Source of the DNA: Tuctoria greenei
Taxonomy: Eukaryota; Streptophyta; Magnoliopsida; Poales; Poaceae
Direction of reading: 5' to 3'
Assembly (NCBI GenBank): GCA_036927565.1
Contig: JAYESD010000001.1
Span: 17,484,001-17,548,000, forward strand
DNA: 64,000 nt
The position numbers and the translations under genes were made by a program. This document shows positions 54,403-64,000 of this stretch, in pieces (the stretch's first letter is position 1; each line of letters starts with the position of its first letter). Under the pieces are notes generated by a model. It was not told where the DNA came from, ran no database searches, and was given only the letters and a program-made list of their open reading frames with translations.

Positions 54403-55860
54403 TCATCCCTCACTATCGGTCCTCTCATCGTCTTCATCTTCATCTTCATGTTGAGGAGGAGGAGGAGGGGGAGGAGCGGATCCACTCGAAGTGCCCCCAA
54501 CGCCAAAATAAGCAAGTTCTGAAGGTGAGAGGGGTGGAAGCTCCGAGAAGTCAGAAGGGGAATCCTCGGAGATGATAGGAGACCCAATGGGCTCAATCTC
54601 TAGCTTTTGACAAATAGACTTGACATTGTCCTTTATGTATATCATATCAACTTTCCTGGCCTTGTTCATCTTGTGTAGCTTAACTTCTATCTTCCGACAA
54701 GAATTGAACATAGTAGCCAAGTACTTCAAAATACCACTTGGAGACCCCTTCTTGGAAGTAGTATCTCTTGAACTTGGTGGTGGTCTTGCTTCAGCTTGGG
54801 CCCTCCTGGGAGACTCCTCACTAGATACAGGAGATGGAGCAGCTGGGAGAGTTGCTTGGGTAGGTTTCTGGGGCCTCAGAGGAGTATGCTCCACATCCTT
54901 CACGAACTTGATCCCTGTGACTTTCTCAATCATAAACATCAAGTAAGGTGCATAGCCACAGGATCTGTTCGGTGTGTAGGAGATATTCACCATATTATTC
55001 CAAATGTAGTCAAATACATCAAACTTCCTTTCTTTTCTAATACCCTTCATCAATGTCCTCAAGTATCCTTGGACACTTCCTGCATCTCCGTCTTTTGGAG
55101 CTATTGTCTTCTGGAGGACTCTGTTGAGAACCATGAAGAATGGCTTCATGTTCTTAGTGGAAGGAGGATTGAATGTCAAGCGAGTATAGAGAAACTTCAT
55201 TTTATCCTTCTCCAAGACACCAATGTTGTGAATGATCAGCTCATTGCTGCTAGAGTCCTCAAGATGCAGCAGTCTTGGAAATTCATCATAAGTAATAGTG
55301 TACTTGGATCCATGTGTCATCCAAGTCACCCTCTCCTCTTCATCACTGGCAAAATAGCAGGTCGCAAAGAATTGTGCAATTACCTCATCATTCCACTCAT
55401 ACCTGAAGGCAAATAGGTCCTTGAGGCCATCTCTCCACAGCCTCTATCACCTCACCAAAAGTTGGACAGCTCTTCCTCTCAAAGTTACTCCAGTCAATCC
55501 ATTGACTCTTGACCACTGGAGTCTTCATCTGCATGTACACGGAATTGTAGTAATCTGCGTGGAAGTTGCTCCAAACCTTGAGTCAACTGCCTTCTTGCTA
55601 CTGTCATAGGGATCAATCTTCCTAAGTATCCAAGCCACATCACTTCCCTTTCCACTAAATTTTTCTTCGGTGGGGTCTGTCTTCCCCGGTCTTCGGGCTG
55701 ACATCTTGAGGGGCCCAACCACACTGGTGGTGATCCCTTTCCCTTTGCCCTTAGCTTGGCGAGGAGCTGCCAAGATAGAGCCAACTGCATCCTTTGATTT
55801 GGATGCAGGCTTCTTGGCCAGAACCTTGCGCCGCACCTGAGGTGGAGTAGGTGCCGGCTC
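54403..55860 (-). pseudogene. Sirevirus 2 third ORF (env-position), broken
   Basis: The best frame (55329-54403) starts inside the protein with MTHGSKYTITYDEFPRLL, then MKFLYTRLTFNPPS, KPFFMVLNRVLQKTIAPKDGD, FDYIWNNMVNISYTPNRSCGYAPYLMFMIEKVTG, a Pro/Ser linker, a Lys-rich coiled stretch and an Asp/Glu-rich end. Upstream LFAFRYEWNDEVIAQFFATCYFAS continues the domain, and a Lys/Ala N-terminus (RKVLAKKPASKSKD) lies at 55836-55525; stops and shifts separate these pieces. The domain type (plant transposon-protein, DEVIAQFFATCYF) is frequent in grass retroelement third ORFs. No TM helix or signal peptide. Confidence 0.7.
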
Positions 55861-56079
55861 GGAGGGACGCTCTTATCGCTTCTTGCCTTGGCCCGTCGAG
55901 GACCGAAGCAAAGAATCTTGGTCCATCTCCGCCTCATAGTCAGAAATCTCATCATTGGAACTCGACATAGTCCTGGGAAGGGATTATACAATATATGGAT
56001 GAGAATCGATGGCAAGGAAATGCAGTGAGTAGTTGGTATTTAGGGTTGAGTTCAGTTAAGAATTAAACTTGTCTGGTCT

Positions 56080-56625
56080 TCAAGTGCAGACTAGTCCGGT
56101 AAACCGGACTTGTCCGAGCAGAGACCGAACTAGTTCGGTGTTCAACTTCTCAAACCCTAACTAGAGTTTCAATGGTGTTTCTCAATGCAAAAGTAGCTCT
56201 AGGAGGATGTAATACAACAAGGCGTCTTGTATTAACAGGAAGGAACTGAGCTATTTGATTCAAAACGAAAGAAATCAAAGTTTCTAGGGTTTGGGAGGAA
56301 ATTTACCAAAATTCTTCGACTCTTGAGGATGGAGGAGTTGTAGGTGCAGACAAGTCCATGGTCTTCAATCCCCTTGCAATGGAGATCAATTCCCACCAAA
56401 ATTTGAGGGGATTTGATGGAGGAACCACAGAATTGCCTTGGGCGCACTTGAATGAGGAGAGAGAAAGTGAGGTGAGTTGTGAGGATGAAGAAGACTAGGT
56501 TTTGTCTGCGCCTAGGGTTATGGAGTAAAAAAACTGGACTAGTCCGGACTACCAGACCTCTCTGGACTAGTCTGCAGTGTGCGGACTAGTCTGGATAACC
56601 ACAGACTAGTCCGTGGTCACAAGAA
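56080..56625. repeat. Internal GGACTAGTCC-type repeats, Sirevirus 2
   Basis: Near-palindromes of the LTR type (gcagactagtccggt, ggactagtccggacta, gcggactagtctgg, cagactagtccgtgg) recur between the third ORF and pol, paralleling the internal repeats of Sirevirus 1 at 27197-27545. No gene; AT-rich to 56853. Confidence 0.7.
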
Positions 56626-56853
56626 CAGAAGCATATAGTCCATTCGTATATATTCGAAGGTTCTTACAAAGAGAAATAGGGGACAAAACACACAAATAAT
56701 CTTGATGAGTATGATCAGTAAACATCCAACAATCAAGCTATGAGCATAATTCACCAAGATCAAGTAATTGAAATAGTTTTTCGGAGAAAATAGAGAGATG
56801 ACTTTCATAACACAATCAATGAATTTTGAAGAAGCCATACAGGTATGCAAGTT

Positions 56854-57563
56854 TTAAGCAACGTTCCGAGCATCAAGGATATTTAGTTCATTTCGGAGCT
56901 CGCAAAAACATTTTTCATCAAGTGGCTTGGTAAATATGTCAGCTAGTTGTTTTTCGGTGTTGACATGGGAAATGGCTATGTCTCCTTTCATTGAGTAGTC
57001 TCTCAAAAAGTGATGCCGGATGTCTATGTGTTTTGTCCTAGAGTGCTCAACGGGGTTATGGGCAATTGTAATGACACTCTCATTATCACAAAGGAGTGGA
57101 ATACGGCTCATATTGTAACCGTAATCCCTTAAAGTTTGTCGCATCCAAAGGAGTTGTGCACAACAACTCTCGGCTACAACATACTCCGCTTTGGCCGTGG
57201 ATAAGGCATGGAGTTTTGTTTCTTCAAGGACCAAGAAACTAGTGATCTACCAAGGAATTGGCATGTACCGGAGGTACTTTTTCTATCTACTTTGCATCCG
57301 GCATAATCTGCATCGGAGTATCGAAGGAGATTGAACTTGGAACCTTTAGGATACCAAAGGCCTAGGTTGGGTGTATGAACTAAATATCGCAAGATTCTCT
57401 TGACGGCTGTCAAATGACACTCCTTAGGATTGGCTTGAAATCTCGCACACAAGCACACACTCAACATAATATCAGGCCTAGATGCACATAAGTAAAGTAG
57501 GGATCCAATCATGGAGCGATATACCTTTTGATCCACGTTTGGTTCGTCTTCATTTAGATCCAA
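56854..57563 (-). pseudogene. pol: Sirevirus 2 pol end (RT connection and RNase H)
   Basis: Frame 57563-57174 carries KVYRSMIGSLLYLCASRPDI, LCARFQANPKECHLTAVKRIL and DYAGCKVDRKSTSGTCQFLG. After a frame change near 57200, 57234-56854 carries HALSTAKAEYVVAESCCAQ, LCDNESVITIAHNPVEHSR and DIFTKPLDEK. These are the C-terminal RT and RNase H of Copia pol and correspond closely to Sirevirus 1 pol. Truncated upstream by Copia 3 at 57573. Confidence 0.85.
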
Positions 57564-57573
57564 GTGTCCATTT

Positions 57574-59394
57574 TGTGAGACCTATGTGTGCTGAATACAT
57601 TGTCTTGTACTGAATACATTGGCTTTGATGATATAAGTTCTGAAATTCTGCCGAAATAACCTTTTTAGCAAGGTCTGACCATAGCTCTGAGCTTCTGCAA
57701 GGTCCGACAATAGGTCCGACTTGCTTTGTCAAAGTTCAACATGTTTTTGGGTAGCTCCGATGAAGCTATATATGTCTTTGATAGCTCCGGCATGTCTTTG
57801 TTAAGCTCCGATATGTTTTGCTAGGTCTGAGTTATGTTGGTTAGCTCTGACATGTTTTTCTAGCTCTGGCGCTAGGTTGTACTACCTTTGGTAAGCTCCG
57901 GCTCTAGGTTGTACTAGCTTTGGTAAGCTCTGGCGCTAGGTTGTACTAGCTTTGGTAAGCTCCAACTCAAGCTCCGGTTAGCATTGGTAAGATTCGGAGC
58001 TTGATCGCAATGTTCCTGCTTTTACTGTGAAATGTTTTGAACTTGCTTTACATTGTTGGAAAAATTTCTTAGTACTCATTTGCTATGTTTTTGGTGCATT
58101 TTGGTTGATATGGCTGATATCGTTTTACTGTGGTTTTCCAACATGCTTATGTGAGGTGCTCACATGAGGTGTTGTGTTCGGAACTAATTTGAGTCAAGTC
58201 GCGGACTTGGGCTTGTACGGATTGGTAGTTTATTCATGTGTGGGTGTCGCTTGAGTTCAAGACATGGCTGGTGACAGGATCCATCGAACTAGTCTTAGGG
58301 AGAAGATGAGGTTCAACAACCAAGATCGGGAGGAATTGTGGTTGAGTTGATCCGGAGGTCGCGCAGCATGTTTGAATCAAGAACAATGCATATGAAGGTA
58401 TCGTGGACGTCGTTGGAAGATGTTTGCACATGTGCAAGGAGTGAATGGACATGGCTACAAGGTTTCAAGGCGTATGAAGAGATGTGGACGTAAAGAATTG
58501 GTCGGAAAGGTCCAACCGACTAGTTTATGGACTCAGGCTGCGGCTAAGTCGTGTTTGACTCAAATATGGAAATATTTGAGTTGGTTATGATAGGATTTCG
58601 TGTGGGTCACGAATTTGAGTTGTTTTAGGAATGTGGGATACGTTTCTAAGGTGTTTGTAAGTCTTAAGATTGATTCTTTCTGCGTATAGAAGAGTCCTAA
58701 ACAGTTATGGAAAGTTTCGATTTGTGATTTGAGTAGGATTAGAGTCCTAGTAGAGATTGGGTTGGCCTAAGGGCTAGTTATATAAGCAAGGGAGGCCAGA
58801 GCTTGTGGTAGAAGACTTTGGGGCTGTTCCTTTTGTGTTATGTTGAATAAATATCATAGTTTAAAGGAACTTTTGTGTCTTGTTCGTCCGACTTGTTCCA
58901 GACAAATTTTTCTTGTCGAGTTTTCTGCACAGCACTACCTTTCTTCGGTGGTTTTATCATAACTCGAGTTTTACAGATCCAATTGACATGATTCTTTTTG
59001 CGTTGTCTTCAGAACTTGATTATCTATCATCTGTCAAAATTTCACAGTCATTGGATTTTCGGTTTTTGATCTACATGAGTTTCTTTGCAGTATTACAGAT
59101 CAGTTTTTTACTCGATAGAACAGATTGACCTTTGTTCAATATTTGGATCGTAACTTGAGTTTCTCTCGACGGATTTGAGTTATTCTTATTGTGTCCTCTT
59201 CGTGACTTGATTCTCTCTGATATCTATCACTTTTGTCCCGGTGAAACATGTTTAGATTAGTCTCACACACGATTTCTTTAACAGATCGTTTTTCTGTCAA
59301 AGGGGTTGGGATTTAATTGTTTCCGCTGCGTAAGATTTTTTAATCTACCATTCACCCCCCTCTAGTAGCTTTTCATATGCTCTTCTATCCTACA
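57574..59394 (+). repeat. Copia 3 5' LTR
   Basis: About 1,821 bp, TGTGAGACC...CCTACA; the exact first base is uncertain by two positions. Between 57735 and 57990 there are about six tandem words of the type gtaagctccg-ctctaggttgtactagc. TATA box tatataag at 58779. The end (tcaccccccctctagtagctttt-like phrase) is common in Copia LTRs. Confidence 0.8.
58779..58786 (+). promoter_or_regulatory. TATA box in Copia 3 LTR
   Basis: The word tatataag is followed by a short purine-rich leader; it has the same orientation as gag-pol and lies about 600 bp before the LTR end. Confidence 0.6.
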
Positions 59395-59396
59395 AT

Positions 59397-59408
59397 TGGT
59401 ATCAAAGC
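59397..59408 (+). other. Primer-binding site, Copia 3
   Basis: tggtatcaaagc two bases after the LTR; complementary to initiator methionine tRNA with the common G-to-A variant. Confidence 0.85.
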
Positions 59409-59456
59409 CACGGTGCTCTAATCTTTGTGATTTGCACGTGTTTTTTACTAATCATT

Positions 59457-60382
59457 ATGGAGAAATACTCCGCCAAATCTTGTGTGTTTAGTGATATTGA
59501 TTTTCAGGTTTGGAAAGCTCGCATGGAAGCTTTTATCCAGGTGCAAGGCTTCGGCATATGGGAAAAGATATACAAACCTTATGAAGTGCCACCAAACGAT
59601 CAAGTTACAGCTGTGAACCTACAGGACGTCGATAACAACAACAAAGCGCGAAACTTGATCATCCAAGGACTCACTCAGAGCAACTTCGACCGCATTGCAC
59701 ACCTCCGATCTGCATACGATGTGTGGAAAGCACTTTTTGACTACCACGAAGAATCCAACACGATCAAGGAGGTAAGGCAAGACATGTTTAAGAAAGAATA
59801 CATGCGCTTCGAGATGCAACCCGATGAGTCTATTGATGACCTTTTTGTTCGCTTTAATAAAATTCTCAGCAACTTGCGTAGTGTCAATGTTAATTTTTCA
59901 GATGCTGAAAATGCTAGGCAATTGTTAAGTGCATTAGATATGTCAATTTGGGAGATGAAAGTTACACCCATTCGTGAATCTACTGTCATGAGTACACTTA
60001 CTTTAGATGTGCTATATTCCAAGTTAAAAACTCATGAAATTGACATAATATCACGTAAGAACCCCAATAAGTCTATTGCTATTGTTTCTCAACGTGACAT
60101 GCCTAGCTCCGGTCAATCTTCATCTTGGGGTACACTTGCTTTGTTGTCCTCTCTAACCCTTGAACAGATTGAGGAGTTTCCAGAGGAGGAGCTTGCACTT
60201 CTCTCTACTAGGTTCTCAAAAGCATTGCAAAATGTGAAAACTATAAGGAGAGAAAGCTCCAGACCTCAACGATGCTTCGAATGTGGTAAGACAGGACACT
60301 TTCATACAGATTGTCCTAACCATTCAGGTTCTACTTCCCGAGAAGAAAAACAATCAAGGACGAAGCACTCCTCAACAAATCA

Positions 60383-60413
<31 letters not shown>

Positions 60414-61472
60414 AAGAAGAAGAAGAAGAAGAAGAAGAAGAAGAAGAAGGGCTTTACAGGTCGCCAACTGGTGAACAGTTTTATCTCCGCACTCCAGGAA
60501 CTTGGCGCAAGTGAAGTGGACATTTGAAGTGACAAAGATGAAGATGATTTGGCAAACTTGTGCTTCATGGCGGTCAAATCAAGATCAAGTATGGAGGAGG
60601 CTAAACACAACAGTGACAATGAAGAGGTATGTCCTACTTGCGAAGAAATGTGTGATGCTATTTCTCGTGCCACTGTGATAGTTAAGAGAAAGGACAAAAA
60701 GCTTAGGGACAACGCTGTTAAAATTGAGTCACTAGAATCTGAAATTAATCGTTTCAAATCCTTGATTCCTAGTGATGATTCTTGTTCCTCATGTGATTTA
60801 ATATATGAACAATTGTCCTCATTAAGAAGTGCGCACACCTCCACACTTGATAAACTTGAGTTAGAAATTGAAAAGAACAGAGAGCTTGTTGCACTTAATG
60901 ATAAAAAGTTGAAAGATGCTAGCTATTCTATAATTGATTTGCATTGTTCTACTTGTGATGATATTGATAAGAAACTACAAGATGTTATGAATGAAATTTC
61001 TATATTGAACAATGCTTCACGTTCTCATGAAGTTAAATATTGTTCCAATTGCAAATTAAAAGGAAAAACTTCATGTGAAAATTGCCTTGATCTGTCCAAT
61101 AAACTCGATAACATGCATAGGACATTAGATCGGTTTTGTAATGGGAATAAGAACCTAAACTTGCTGCTGAATTCTTCCAAGTCTTGCAATGATAAAACTG
61201 GTTTAGGTTTTGATTCTCATGCTCATGCTAAGGCACATCCACCTAAAATTGTAAAGTCATTAGGAAGTGGTTTGATTCAAACAGTTCCTAAACAAAAAGA
61301 AGTGGTTTTCAAATCTGCAGGAGTGTTGTCTCATTCGGTTTCAAATAAAAATGTTGCTTGCTCATCTAGACATGAACACAAAGTTAAATTTCCTTGTACC
61401 TACTGTGGTAGAGATGGTCATGTTATAGATTTTTGTTATAGACTAGCTAAACAACATAAAAGGAAAGAATGA
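59457..61472 (+). pseudogene. gag: Copia 3 Gag, one stop and poly-Lys expansion
   Basis: I chose Met 59457 (MEKYSAKSCVF) over an upstream Met at 59427. Gag core 1-230: DFQVWKARMEAFIQVQGFGI, LIIQGLTQSNFDRIA, YMRFEMQPDESIDDLFVRFN. A first CCHC knuckle (CFECGKTGHFHTDC, about 273-286) is followed by 22 consecutive Lys from a pure AAG run (60384-60449). A TGA at 60525-60527 interrupts the frame, which then continues unchanged to 61472 through a Cys-rich coiled region (CSNCKLKGKTSCENC) and a second CCHC (CTYCGRDGHVIDFC). The long gag with two knuckles resembles Sirevirus-like or related Copia lineages. Confidence 0.85.
60384..60449 (+). repeat. (AAG)22 microsatellite in gag
   Basis: 22 perfect AAG codons, in frame, encoding poly-Lys beside the first zinc knuckle. 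Being pure, it is recent or actively slipping. Confidence 0.95.
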
Positions 61473-64000
61473 TTGCTAGATCTCATAACTTTCATGCAAA
61501 ATTTGCCACACTTGCTAAACCGAATGATAGGAACATGCAATGTTCTGTAATGAGTCGAAAACATGCAAAGTTTGCTCCCAAACCGACTGTTTTTCGTGAT
61601 ACACATGTAACATCTCGTAGGACAGTAGTTGGGTACAAAAATCCTCAAGTTTTGGCTCATAAACCTGCTGTTTTATCTCAGCTTTCGCGTGTTATTCCTG
61701 CTGCATGTCTTGTGACTCGGTACTGGATTCCTAAATGCCTTTTGACTAACCCCAGTATTGAGTCATCGACGTATTTTGCTTTTATGTAGGTTACACGCTT
61801 GAGGAAGGAGAACATTTGGATTAGGGATTCATGTTGCTCACGCCACATGACCAGTAACAAAGACTGGTTCTCCTCCCTCTCTTTTGTGTCACATGTAGAG
61901 AATGTTACTTTGGCCGATAATTCTTCAACTCCTATAATTGCTAAGGGTTCGGTTAGAATAAATGATCACTACACTTTGAAGGACGTGGCACTTGTTAAAA
62001 ATTTGAAATACAACTTGCTTTCTGTTTCACAACTGCTAGATGAAAATCTGGAAATTATTTTCAATAAAAATTGTTGCAAAGTGGTAAATTCAAATAGTGA
62101 GCTTATTTTTAACATGTCTCGGTTTGGAAGAGTTTTTAAAGCTGATTTTGATATGTCCTCCTCCAAGCATAGGTGTCTAGTTGCTAATGATTCAAAGGAC
62201 TTGTATTTTTGGCATCATAGACATGGTCACGTAGGCTTTGATCATCTAACACGTGTTAGTGCTCTTGATTGCATACGTGGGCTGCCTAAGCTTAAAGGGG
62301 ACAAAGAAATTGTGTGCTCTTCTTATAGACATGCTAAGATGGTTGCAGGTTCACATACCCCTCTCACAATGATCATGACCACTGAATCGGGTCAACTTTT
62401 GCACCCTGACACCGTAGGACCTTCACGCGTTCAATCCTTCGGAGGTAAATGGTATGTTCTTGTTATTGTTGATGATTATTCTAGATACTCTTGGGTTTAC
62501 TTTATGGCATCTAAGAATGAAGCTTTTAGTCAGTTTAGAACTTTATTTCTTAGATTATCAATTGATCACCCAGGATCTTTAAAAGCAATTAGAAGTGATA
62601 ACAGAACCGAATTTAAAAATCAACCTTTTGATCACTTTTGTGCTGAAAATGGAATAGATCATCAATTTTCTTCACCATATGTACCTCAAAAAAACGGTGT
62701 TGTAGAAAGAAAGAACAGAACCTTAGTTGAGATGGCTAGGACTATGCTTGATGAATATCAAACTCCTAGGAAATTTTGGGCTGATGCGGCAACCGCCTGT
62801 TATGTCTCAAATAGTGTTTTCTTGCGCGCTAAGCTAGGTAAAACACCATATGAGCTCCGATTTGGACATAGGACTAGTGTTACACACTTTCAGGTCTTTG
62901 GTTGCAAATGCTTTGTTAATAAACATGGTAATCTTGATAAATTTGAACCTAGATCTATTGATGGCATGTTTCTTGGTTATCCATCTCATAGTAGAGGCTA
63001 CCGTGTGCTTTTACTTGACACTAAAAAAATTGTGGAGACTTGTGGGGTGTCTTTTGATGAAGCTAGCACAGGTACTAGCTCAAACATTGCAAGTTCAGAT
63101 CCATATCCGCAGGGGGAGAGTATTTTTGTTGAATATGAAGAAGAAGTAGTGCTGCCGCCCAAAAATTCAGCAGCTAATGATATTGTTCCAGCTCCTGATT
63201 TTGATTCACAGCCAGCACCAACGACCACCATTGCTGGTCCAGATCCTCCTCAAGTCACAAGCTCATCGATTTATGATAAACATGAAGAAGAAGAAGCTTG
63301 TGAAGTTTCCACTCCCCTCTGGGTTCTCAAAATTCATCCTCCACAACCAATTATTGGAAGCTTACACGAACGAGTCACATGGTCCAGGTTTTGTGATCCA
63401 AACTCTCATGCTCATTCTGCTTTTGTTGCTTCTTTTGAACCCAATGATATATCACACGCACTCACTAATGAATCTTGGATTATTACCATGCAAGAAGAGT
63501 TAGAAAATTTTGAAAGAAATAATGTTTGGAAACTTGTACCTCCACCTCAAGGTCACACTTTAATTGGAACTAAATGGGTGTTTAAAAATAAACAAAGTGA
63601 GGATGGGGTTGTGGTTAGGAATAAGGCTAGGTTGGTTGCTCAAGGTTTTACTCAAGTTGAAGGTCTAGATTTTGATGAAACTTTTGCTCCTGTGCTAGAT
63701 TAGAAGTCATAAGAATTTTGTTAGATTTTGCTGCATCTAAAGGTTTTACACTTTATCAAATGGATGTTAAAGTGCTTTTCTTAATGGCTACATAGATGAG
63801 GAGGTTTATGTCAATCAACCACCGGGTTTTGGAAATCCAGATTTTCCTAATCATGTTTACAAACTGTCCAAAGCCTTGTACGGTCTCAATCAAGCCCCTA
63901 GAGCATGGTATGGTAGGTTAAAAACATTCTTACTTGAAAAGGGGTTTACCATGGGCAAGGATGATAAAACTCTTTTTGTGCTTAAGCATGGCAAAGACTC
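61469..64000 (+). pseudogene. pol: Copia 3 pol polyprotein, frameshifted, truncated by window
   Basis: The pol frame starts at ATG 61469, overlapping the gag stop by an ATGA, and has a TAG at 61787-61789. The main frame 61799-63703 holds protease (IRDSCCSRHMT; Cys instead of the Gly of the DSG site), a zinc domain (HHRHGHVGFDHL with CSSY, so the second Cys of the HHCC pair is lost), integrase core (VLVIVDDYSRYSWVYF, RSDNRTEF with Arg for Gly, QKNGVVERKN) and the start of RT (GTKWVFKNKQSEDGVVVRN). One-base losses near 63692 and 63770 shift the frame, after which MDVK, LNGYIDEEVYVNQPPGF and KALYGLNQAPRAWYGRLK are readable to the window edge. It is clearly inactive. Confidence 0.85.

Larger units (their letters stand above)
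52342..57573 (-). mobile_element. Sirevirus 2 (Ty1/Copia), partial
   Basis: A left (3') LTR, polypurine tract (53942-53953 region), third ORF, repeat-rich spacer and the C-terminal end of pol, all on minus. It was inserted into the protease region of the chromovirus at 52341/52342 and is itself interrupted at 57573/57574 by Copia 3. The remainder of pol, gag and the 5' LTR should lie beyond Copia 3. Confidence 0.8.
57574..64000 (+). mobile_element. Copia 3 (Ty1/Copia), runs off window
   Basis: The 5' LTR 57574-59394, primer site, gag and pol lie on plus; the 3' part is outside the window. Order gag-protease-integrase-RT defines Copia. It is inserted into pol of Sirevirus 2. gag has one stop, and pol has stops and two one-base losses, so it is not autonomous. 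Confidence 0.85.

Noticed and set aside
60380..60844. 154-codon minus ORF ending in poly-Phe
   Set aside because: It is antisense of the AAG run within gag.
1..64000. tRNA, rRNA or intact host genes
   Set aside because: None seen: the only tRNA-related matches are retrotransposon primer-binding sites, and all larger frames are transposon-derived or belong to the unrecognised family.

Overview
This window looks like repeat-rich, probably heterochromatic DNA of a grass (Poaceae). The evidence is the repeat complement: Sirevirus-type Copia elements with a third ORF, a Tat/Retand-type Gypsy with an antisense gene, a Tekay-type chromovirus, CACTA transposons with PttA and Ulp1-like genes, and Tourist- and Stowaway-like MITEs. 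No clearly intact host gene was found. Genus cannot be fixed from the sequence alone.

Left part (1-17010). There is a captured, intron-retaining fragment of a Mei2/TERMINAL EAR1-like RNA-binding gene (693-1235), a degraded CACTA TNP2 transposase piece (2525-3009), and then a large CACTA-type region. Its core is a decayed PttA (Transposase_24) plus Ulp1-protease gene on the plus strand (9479-13141), preceded by a TATA box and palindromic subterminal repeats. On the left lies an array of about 795-bp units (4275-7589). Four copies of an unrecognised small protein family lie around this core. They share a LGLGTLP...GMDTTGxY...RLD core and an acidic tail, at 3743-4165 and 7837-8229 (minus) and 14284-14970 and 15750-16504 (plus). 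Copies 1 and 3 are open; copies 2 and 4 are broken. This family is the best candidate for something undescribed.

Middle (17011-35619). A second CACTA element has a decayed PttA gene (18314-21757) and a right subterminal array ending in a CACTA terminus at 35619. A 12.1-kb Sirevirus-like Copia (22801-34941, minus strand) is inserted in that array, with two LTRs of about 1.37 kb and a GTGGC target-site duplication. Its gag is open, its pol has one stop in reverse transcriptase, and its third ORF has two stops.

Right part (35620-64000). CACTA 2 is itself embedded in a Tat/Retand-type Gypsy (35620-46803; gag-pol on minus, antisense gene on plus, right LTR 45962-46803). That element sits in the LTR of a Tekay-type chromovirus (46804-52341, minus). 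The chromovirus is broken on its other side by a second Sirevirus-like element (52342-57573, minus), which is interrupted by a third Copia (57574 to the window end, plus). The nesting order read from the junctions is: Tekay hit by Retand, Retand by CACTA 2, CACTA 2 by Sirevirus 1; and Tekay hit by Sirevirus 2, Sirevirus 2 by Copia 3. Nearly all pol genes carry stops or frameshifts, so most of these elements are not autonomous. The gene parts work together only as transposon modules (gag/protease/integrase/RT, or transposase/accessory proteins); no host pathway is visible.
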